42,887 bases of DNA. It comes from Lachnospiraceae bacterium. GTDB lineage: Bacteria; Bacillota; Clostridia; Lachnospirales; Lachnospiraceae. How positions within the stretch are numbered: the stretch's first letter is position 1; the number at the start of each line of letters is the position of its first letter. A program made the translations under genes and the position numbers. A model generated the notes under the pieces. It did no database searches. It had not been told where the DNA came from and was given only the letters and a program-made list of their open reading frames with translations. The stretch is from the NCBI GenBank assembly GCA_014804345.1, contig JAAUZZ010000008.1, forward strand, positions 7,199 through 50,085. The letters run 5' to 3'. Of this stretch, positions 37,933-42,887 are shown in pieces.

Positions 37933-38625
37933 ATGGCGTTTCAGATGATACATATGGAAGTAGCATATCGACTATTAAAGCGCATACCACAAATCTCAAA
38001 TGCCGCAGAATTTATTCTTGGCTCTGTAGCGCCTGATTCCGTACATATGAATTCGAATTATAATATTGATATGAAAGTGAGATCGCATATGTTTGAAGGC
38101 TGTGGAAAATGGAGCGATACGCAGGATTATCAACGATGGAAAAGAAATATTCATAATTTTTATGAAATTGTTGCCGGAAAAGAACAGGTTTATAGAGATT
38201 TTTGTATCGGAATATGCGTTCATTGCCTGACCGATTATTGGAATGATATAAAGATTTGGCGAAAACTTCAGAGTAAGTATATTCCGCCAATGAATATTGA
38301 TACGTTTCGAAAGGCATATTATCCGGAGGCGCAAGGCATTGATCTGTGGCTTTATCAAAATAGTAAGAATACAAAATTCATTCGAAAAATGCTTTTAGAA
38401 GCGCTTGCAATGGATGTAGAAGGGATTATTAATAAGGAGGATCTTGAGCGGCAAAGAAACCACTTACTAAATACACAATATGATGTTGATATGGTAGATA
38501 TATCAAAATATCAGTACTTATCAGCAAATGATATTGAGGATTTTATAGAATTTACTGTAAATGATATTGCAGAAACAATATTGGGGTGGTTCAGAGAATA
38601 TGATATAAATTGTGAAAATATTTAA
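37933..38625 (+). CDS. Zinc-dependent phospholipase C-like protein
   Basis: 230 residues, mostly helical. The His/Asp pattern of the zinc-PLC / S1-P1-like fold is visible: MIHMEVAYRLLKRIP (5-19), FILGSVAPDSVHMNS (28-42), VRSHMFEG (about 50-57) and CVHCLTDYWND (about 95-105), the last giving the HxxxD metal site. There is no signal peptide, so it probably works in the cytosol on an unknown substrate. GGAGG lies eight bases before ATG 37933; the frame starts at 37909 without an SD. Confidence 0.72.
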   Translation: MAFQMIHMEVAYRLLKRIPQISNAAEFILGSVAPDSVHMNSNYNIDMKVRSHMFEGCGKWSDTQDYQRWKRNIHNFYEIVAGKEQVYRDFCIGICVHCLTDYWNDIKIWRKLQSKYIPPMNIDTFRKAYYPEAQGIDLWLYQNSKNTKFIRKMLLEALAMDVEGIINKEDLERQRNHLLNTQYDVDMVDISKYQYLSANDIEDFIEFTVNDIAETILGWFREYDINCENI

Positions 38626-38698
38626 TGTTATGTAAAAATCAAACGTTTAGTTTTATGAGAAGATATAGAACGAAGGGCTTAAGGAAATCTTAATAGAA

Positions 38699-38727
38699 TT
38701 GTGTATTTGTTTGTGATAAAATAATAT
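38699..38727 (+). promoter_or_regulatory. Promoter of the lipoprotein gene at 38757
   Basis: TTGTGT (38699-38704), 17 bases, TAATAT (38722-38727). Confidence 0.5.
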
Positions 38728-38756
38728 AACGAAAAGGTTCCGTGGGAGGTATGATT

Positions 38757-39428
38757 ATGTTAAAGAAATCATGGACAGGAATTATACTTTTATTAATATC
38801 TGTATTATTACTAAGCGGATGTAGTATGTCCGTCAGACAAGAGGATTTGGACAATATTAAAAATGCGAGTATTGTTGATACTGGTGTGTCGAAAACGGAT
38901 AATGCAATCGTTTTATTAAAAAATGAAGATACTACTACTGATTTTGATAACAGTTATGAATATTATCTTACGGAAGAAGAACTTATTACAGATATTGAAC
39001 AGGGATATATTTTTCGTGTGGATACGGCATTTAGAAAACCGACCGTTCCTTATGTTTCACAAGGAAATTGGTCTTTTTATGTTCATGAGGAAAATACGGT
39101 CAACTTAGAGGTTGAATTTTCTGACCTGCTTATGAAGCCAAAAGAAAATATTTTTCCAACAAGCGAACAGGTTATAGTTGAAGTAATTTCGCCGGATGGA
39201 CAGAGCGTATATCATTTTGAAAAAATGGGAGAGGAAATTACAAAGGATACTTCTATACAAGAACAAATTTCTGTTACGCAAGGCGAATGGACGCTGAGAA
39301 TCGGCTTTGCATATGTTTGTGGGGAGACGCCCGCTCATTTGAAAATTGCAGCGAACTATGAAACACCATCGGAAGAGGATATTAACTGGCTAAAGGAGGA
39401 AAGACTAAATAATAAGGAAGGCTTATAA
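38757..39428 (+). CDS. Lipoprotein, unknown function, 223 residues
   Basis: Type II signal peptide with lipobox LLSGC (Cys about 22), so membrane-anchored on the outside. Two possible domains: acidic linker and strands to about 100, then a beta-rich region (VNLEVEFSDLL, EVISPDGQSVYHFEKMG, QGEWTLRIGFAYVCG) that looks like an immunoglobulin- or DUF-type sandwich. GGGAGG lies seven bases before ATG 38757; ATG 38742 and 38751 are too close to or before the SD. Convergent with the next gene. Confidence 0.72.
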   Translation: MLKKSWTGIILLLISVLLLSGCSMSVRQEDLDNIKNASIVDTGVSKTDNAIVLLKNEDTTTDFDNSYEYYLTEEELITDIEQGYIFRVDTAFRKPTVPYVSQGNWSFYVHEENTVNLEVEFSDLLMKPKENIFPTSEQVIVEVISPDGQSVYHFEKMGEEITKDTSIQEQISVTQGEWTLRIGFAYVCGETPAHLKIAANYETPSEEDINWLKEERLNNKEGL

Positions 39429-39446
39429 GATAAGTTGTTATATTGC

Positions 39447-39935
39447 TTAATCAACCCACAGCAGATCATACCATTCTTTGTACGCCTGATAAATTGTGAC
39501 AACCGTGTCAGTTTCTGTTTCATATACTCTGTAATAGCAGTATTCATCGTCGGTTATTCCGGAATGGTTATAATCATATTCTATTTCGCAGTATAAGATA
39601 TATTTCTTATCCGGCGAATAAATAGACTGGCGTATTTCATTGTCTGTTTCAATATAATCCTGTAATTCGTATATGGAATCATCTGATTCACAAAGGATCT
39701 CCGAAGAGTTCGATTGAGGATATTCAATTTTTTCCAATCCCCAAAAACATCGTTTATAACATTGCTGTTTCCAATTCTGCTTGAAAATAATATTTTCTAC
39801 ATCTTGTACATTCTTATAATCTTGAGAAATATCAATTGGCAATAAAAATTTTGCGCCGGAGTATAATATCCATACAAAAACAATTAGACTGATAAAAACG
39901 CCGATGCCAATTGAAAGTTTTTTAAGCCATTTCAT
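39447..39935 (-). CDS. Uncharacterised protein with one membrane helix, 162 residues
   Basis: N-terminal membrane anchor (about residues 6-28; lysines in front), then an extracytoplasmic domain of about 130 residues with several Cys and Tyr (KQQCYKRCFWGLEK, DDEYCYYRVYETETDTVVTI). AAAGGAT precedes the ATG. Family not recognised. The stop is 18 bases from the stop of the convergent lipoprotein. Confidence 0.62.
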   Translation of the reverse strand: MKWLKKLSIGIGVFISLIVFVWILYSGAKFLLPIDISQDYKNVQDVENIIFKQNWKQQCYKRCFWGLEKIEYPQSNSSEILCESDDSIYELQDYIETDNEIRQSIYSPDKKYILYCEIEYDYNHSGITDDEYCYYRVYETETDTVVTIYQAYKEWYDLLWVD

Positions 39936-40146
39936 ATGTTATCCTTTCCAAATCCGATTGATTGTTGTAATTATAATCTATTTTCAAAAAGAATGCAATT
40001 ATCTAAAACCGATGCTTTTGTCACAGAAGCAATAAGAGAAAATCTTGTACTATTCCATTGACGCAAACCCTTATAAATGTTATTATGTCTATAATTTCGT
40101 TGTTGGAAACAGTTTATTCCTTTGAGAAGGTACAGAAAGGTGTATT
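39936..40146. other. Divergent intergenic region
   Basis: AT-rich spacer of 211 bases. Nothing beyond ordinary promoter-like AT tracts is seen. Confidence 0.3.
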
Positions 40147-40500
40147 ATGAATAATTCTCAGAATAATGGTGAATATCCTACAGACTTGTTTTGGATGGGA
40201 TTCTTTATGAATATGACAAAAAACTTTTATCTCTTTTTTCCTGCTATTATTTTGCTTTTTATCGGTATTTGGAATATGCCGTGTTTGGTAATTGGTTGGA
40301 CTTTAATGATAGTAGATGTTGTTTTGTCCTATATTGAACAGTGTCAGATTCGCGACGGTATTAAGAACAGTAATAATCCCAATTTTGATGAATGGAAAAA
40401 TTCGATGCTTTCCTCTGACTGGAAAGAAAATGTTAAGGATATATTGGATTCCAAAATTGAAAATGCAAAAAAAGAAGATTCTGAGGATTCTCCCTTATAA
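40147..40500 (+). CDS. Small membrane protein, 117 residues
   Basis: Two hydrophobic helices (about residues 23-39 and 42-60) and a charged C-terminal tail ending in acidic KKEDSEDSPL. GAAAGGTG precedes the ATG. No family recognised. A terminator follows 23 bases after the stop. Confidence 0.6.
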   Translation: MNNSQNNGEYPTDLFWMGFFMNMTKNFYLFFPAIILLFIGIWNMPCLVIGWTLMIVDVVLSYIEQCQIRDGIKNSNNPNFDEWKNSMLSSDWKENVKDILDSKIENAKKEDSEDSPL

Positions 40501-40522
40501 GTGTTTTCGTATATGAAACGAG

Positions 40523-40551
40523 AAATCGGTCATTTATGAACCGATTTTTTT
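40523..40551 (+). terminator. Terminator of the small membrane protein gene
   Basis: AAATCGGTtcatttatgaACCGATTTTTTT: perfect 8-base stem and U-tract. Confidence 0.85.
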
Positions 40552-40646
40552 AGTTCTTTTTTGGTAAGTTTTGAGGTACTTTCGTAACCTGCAATAACTG
40601 ATTTAACATCTGCAAGCCATTCTTCTTTGGAAAGTGCTTTCTCCGT
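40530..40646 (-). pseudogene. C-terminal remnant of a phosphotransferase/kinase-like gene
   Basis: Stop-bounded minus frame TEKALSKEEWLADVKSVIAG, then YESTSKLTKKELKKSVHK-stop. The VIAGYESxxKLTxxE segment is typical of the C-lobe of CotS/aminoglycoside-phosphotransferase-like kinases. There is no start and the rest is missing. Its end overlaps the terminator of the neighbouring gene. Confidence 0.45.
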
Positions 40647-40722
40647 TCATAAATCTTGTGACAGCTGACTACGCATGATAAAATCACAATATAAGTTAAA
40701 ATTTGAAAAGGAAATAAAACAT

Positions 40723-41394
40723 ATGATGAATGATAACACCACGCCCATAACCGCAAAGGAATACGACCAAAAAATCAATAACACCATTCCATATTATTCG
40801 GAATTCTACAATCAAACGCTGGACATCGTAGAACAATGTAATTTTCAACAAATAAATTGGCTGGACTTAGGGTGTGGAACAGGTTCTTTAGAGCAACAGG
40901 CCTTTCAAAAATTTCCGACTGCTCAATTCGTACTGATTGATCCGTCAGAGAAAATGCTTGAGCAAGCAAAAGAAAAGCTAAAGGATAAGCCTATACAATA
41001 CATCTGCACCAGTTCCGATGCGATTTCTTTTGAAAACTGCTTTGAGGTTGTCACAGCAATTCAGTCACACCACTATTTCCACGAGAAAGAGCGCAAAAAA
41101 GCGACAGAATGCGTGTATCACGCACTGAGAAAAAATGGAATTTATATTTGCTTCGAAAATGTAATTCCGGAAAATGAAGAAGTGAAAACATTCGAACTGC
41201 AAAGATGGGGAAGATATCAAGAAAGACATGGAAAAACAAAAGAAGAAGCAAAAGCACATAACGCAAGATGCGACGTAAACTACTTTCCGCTGACGGTGGC
41301 ACAGCACATTCAATTATTGAAGGATGTCGGATTTTGCAAAGTGCAAGTGTTTTGGTATAGCTATATGCAGATGGGGATTTATGGAATAAAGTAA
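40723..41394 (+). CDS. Class I SAM-dependent methyltransferase
   Basis: 223 residues. Motif I is NWLDLGCGTGSLEQQA (about 45-60), post-I acidic Asp in FVLIDPSEKMLEQA (about 70-83), then FEVVTAIQSHHYF (about 107-119) and a strand with GIYICFENV. It is similar in size to small-molecule methylases. AAAAGGAA lies before ATG 40723 (ATGATG); the frame extends to 40675 without an SD. It is not related closely to the methyltransferase at 29717. Substrate unknown. Confidence 0.84.
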   Translation: MMNDNTTPITAKEYDQKINNTIPYYSEFYNQTLDIVEQCNFQQINWLDLGCGTGSLEQQAFQKFPTAQFVLIDPSEKMLEQAKEKLKDKPIQYICTSSDAISFENCFEVVTAIQSHHYFHEKERKKATECVYHALRKNGIYICFENVIPENEEVKTFELQRWGRYQERHGKTKEEAKAHNARCDVNYFPLTVAQHIQLLKDVGFCKVQVFWYSYMQMGIYGIK

Positions 41395-41414
41395 AGAAAT
41401 GAATGCAAAAAGTA

Positions 41415-41560
41415 TTGACATATAAGTTAGTTTATGCTAACCTAATATATGTAAGGAGAAAATAACTAAAGTTCGTTTGAACAAACATTAGAAAATTCTT
41501 CCTATCACTTATATCACACAACCTAGGAGAACCCTTTCACACAGGGTTCTTCTTTATTTG
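41415..41560 (+). promoter_or_regulatory. Promoter-operator-terminator locus without a gene
   Basis: TTGACA (41415-41420); inverted repeat TAAGTTAG-tttatg-CTAACCTA (41423-41444, one mismatch), resembling DtxR/IdeR/MntR-type metalloregulator sites; AAGGAG near 41452-41457 without a start codon; and a perfect terminator AGAACCCT/AGGGTTCT with T's (41528-41560). No open frame lies between them. It is either a decayed metal-regulated gene or a small regulatory RNA of about 100 bases. The -10 box is not clear. Confidence 0.45.
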
Positions 41561-41589
41561 TTGCACTCTAACAGGGCGTATGCTATAAT
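41561..41589 (+). promoter_or_regulatory. Promoter of azlCD
   Basis: TTGCAC (41561-41566), 17 bases, TATAAT (41584-41589). A hairpin CGTCCTT/AAGGACG follows at 41595-41618 in the leader. Confidence 0.65.
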
Positions 41590-41658
41590 TTCAACGTCCT
41601 TGCAAAGATAAAAGGACGCTGTTTCATAACAAAATAGGACAGAAGAGGAGAAATTAAG

Positions 41659-42378
41659 TTGCAAAAACAGAAACCTAATTCAAAATACATAAAAGCGCTA
41701 AAAGCAGCTTTTCCACATACAATCCCGATTTTTACCGGATTCTGGTTTCTTGGACTAACCTACGGCATTTATATGCGTGTATCTGGCTTTTCCTTTTGGT
41801 ATCCGATGTTGATGAGTTTGACCATTTTTGCCGGATCAATAGAATTTGTAACGGTCAATATGCTAATGGGAGCCTTTAATCCGCTGCAGGCACTTGTCAT
41901 GACGCTGATGATTAACGCAAGGCATCTCTTTTATGGAATCTCTATGCTGGACCGATACAAAGATACCGGCTGGAAAAAGATATATCTGATTTTCGGACTT
42001 TGCGACGAGACCTTTTCCATAAACTACACTGCCAATATTCCGGATGATGTAGATAAAGGCTGGTTTCTGTTTTTTGTTACGCTGCTCGATCATTTTTATT
42101 GGTTCTTCGGCTGCACGCTGGGCGGCATCTTCGGCGCACTGATTCATTTTAATACAGAAGGATTGGACTTTGTAATGATCGCAATGTTTGTCGTCATTTT
42201 TATGGAACAATGGCTGAAAGACAAAAATCATGTAAGCGCACTCCTTGGTACCGGACTTTCACTTTTATGCCTGATTGCCTTCGGCGCAGACAACTTTATT
42301 ATTCCGTCAATGATTGCTATCCTTGGCATGTTGACGCTGTTTCGTAAGCCCATAGAGAAAGGTGGTTTGGAAGAATGA
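41659..42378 (+). CDS. azlC: AzlC family branched-chain amino-acid exporter, large subunit
   Basis: 239 residues, about seven membrane helices. The family blocks [15 protein letters not shown] (about 25-39), [13 protein letters not shown] (about 57-69) and [13 protein letters not shown] (about 84-96) are clear. AzlC with AzlD exports branched-chain amino acids and analogues. The start is TTG at 41659 behind GAGGAG. The stop overlaps the azlD start by four bases, as in the known operon. Confidence 0.92.
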   Translation: MQKQKPNSKYIKALKAAFPHTIPIFTGFWFLGLTYGIYMRVSGFSFWYPMLMSLTIFAGSIEFVTVNMLMGAFNPLQALVMTLMINARHLFYGISMLDRYKDTGWKKIYLIFGLCDETFSINYTANIPDDVDKGWFLFFVTLLDHFYWFFGCTLGGIFGALIHFNTEGLDFVMIAMFVVIFMEQWLKDKNHVSALLGTGLSLLCLIAFGADNFIIPSMIAILGMLTLFRKPIEKGGLEE

Positions 42379-42707
42379 CAATGACGATTACACAACAACT
42401 CATAACAATCGGCATGGTTATTTTCGGAACCATGCTGACAAGATTTTTGCCGTTTCTTCTGTTTCCGGCAGGAAAGCCGACACCCAAATACATACAATAT
42501 TTAGGCAAAGTATTACCTGCCGCGGTGTTTGGTCTGCTGGTAATCTACAGTTTGAAAAATGTCAGCCTTTTTACTGGCAGTCATGGAATCCCCGAACTCA
42601 TTTCTATTATGATTGTAATCGGTTTGCATTTATGGAAACGACAGATGTTACTTTCTATTGCCGGCGGCACTTTCTGCTATATGCTACTTGTGCAATTTGT
42701 ATTTTAA
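42375..42707 (+). CDS. azlD: AzlD family small subunit
   Basis: 110 residues, three to four membrane helices. [10 protein letters not shown] (about 22-31) and [17 protein letters not shown] (about 42-58) are typical of AzlD. It forms the exporter with AzlC. It is translationally coupled to azlC by an ATGA overlap. Full length. Confidence 0.92.
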   Translation: MTMTITQQLITIGMVIFGTMLTRFLPFLLFPAGKPTPKYIQYLGKVLPAAVFGLLVIYSLKNVSLFTGSHGIPELISIMIVIGLHLWKRQMLLSIAGGTFCYMLLVQFVF

Positions 42708-42767
42708 GAATATTCCATTCCAAAGAGATTCAAGTGTTTAGAGATCGTCCGGGCCTAACAACATTTC

Positions 42768-42811
42768 AAGGTGCATGATAAAGAGAAAAATCAGTATCAT
42801 GCACCTTTTCA
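42768..42811. terminator. Terminator after azlCD, bidirectional
   Basis: AAGGTGCATGATA (42768-42780) pairs perfectly with TATCATGCACCTT (42795-42807), then TTTTC. The minus strand carries a matching U-run for the convergent gene at the window edge. Confidence 0.85.
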
Positions 42812-42833
42812 ATTACAGAAATACTATTTCATC

Positions 42834-42887
42834 TTATCGCAACAATTCAAGCAATCCGTCAATCGACATCTCACCCATACTCTTGCT
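42834..42887 (-). CDS. C-terminal end of a gene running in from the right edge
   Basis: The minus frame from the last base reads SKSMGEMSIDGLLELLR-stop (TAA at 42834-42836). It is open to the window edge and followed by the terminator at 42768. Too short to name. Confidence 0.5.
   Translation of the reverse strand, partial: SKSMGEMSIDGLLELLR

Noticed and set aside
1-42887. CRISPR arrays, tRNA or rRNA genes, complete IS elements or prophage genes
   Set aside because: No spaced direct-repeat arrays, no tRNA cloverleaf with CCA end, no rRNA-like blocks, no DDE transposase or phage structural gene were seen on reading; a tRNAscan/ISfinder run would settle it.

Overview
The window reads as chromosomal DNA of a low-GC anaerobic Firmicute, most likely a gut Clostridium of the Lachnospiraceae type. 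This rests on strong AAAGGAG/GGAGG ribosome-binding sites, occasional TTG starts, sigma-A promoters close to TTGACA-17-TATAAT, a yybP-ykoY manganese riboswitch, and gene families common in that group (CD3324 family, DUF1062, AzlCD, Rpn-type nucleases, MocR regulators). I see no rRNA or tRNA gene, no CRISPR array, no complete insertion sequence and no phage structural gene. Genes are short and belong to mixed accessory or housekeeping families. Gene remnants are unusually common.

Layout. 1-4.6 kb: the 3' end of an unknown gene, a metallo-beta-lactamase-fold hydrolase, a PPOX-type flavin protein, an Rpn/PD-(D/E)XK nuclease, a deleted nucleoside phosphorylase and an MFS transporter. 4.6-7.5 kb: an aminotransferase divergent from a MocR regulator, with a promoter, a strong palindromic operator and a 130-bp three-hairpin repeat between them. 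7.5-9.1 kb: a HigB toxin and a HigA/ImmA-IrrE antitoxin under a near-perfect promoter and operator. 9.1-11.2 kb: a histidine phosphatase and a HAD hydrolase pair. 11.3-12.5 kb: two matching 8-codon leader peptides with mutually exclusive hairpins, one before a CD3324-family gene and one before a DUF1062 gene. 12.5-18.1 kb: a patch of broken and orphan genes, with YefM, Doc and kinase-like remnants, a regulator/FtsX-permease chimera, a HipA/CtkA-like kinase with a small partner, and immunity-like orphans.

18.2-20.5 kb is a coherent peroxide-stress operon: two glutathione peroxidases (the second fused to a TSCPD domain), a flavodoxin and an OhrR-type MarR regulator, with an OhrR-like operator over the promoter. 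20.5-24.9 kb: a membrane protein, a lipoprotein, a TipA-like MerR regulator with a 19-bp-spacer promoter, a HAD hydrolase and an ABC-type AAA ATPase. 24.9-25.7 kb: the Mn2+ riboswitch and mntP. 25.9-30.4 kb: the second copy of the three-hairpin repeat, a chemotaxis receptor, an unknown protein, a second Rpn nuclease and a methyltransferase.

30.7-37.8 kb: a heterodimeric ABC exporter, a MraY-like glycosyl-phosphate transferase and an ABC-F protein. The exporter and the ABC-F gene share a conserved leader element at the same distance from their start codons. 37.9-42.9 kb: a zinc-phospholipase-like protein, lipoprotein and membrane orphans, another methyltransferase, a promoter-operator-terminator locus with no gene in it, and the branched-chain amino-acid exporter azlCD.

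The best candidates for undescribed biology are the twin leader-peptide/alternative-hairpin elements at 11.3 and 11.8 kb, and the shared leader of the exporter and ABC-F genes at 30.7 and 37.7 kb. All functional calls come from reading the sequence and family knowledge; no database search was run.
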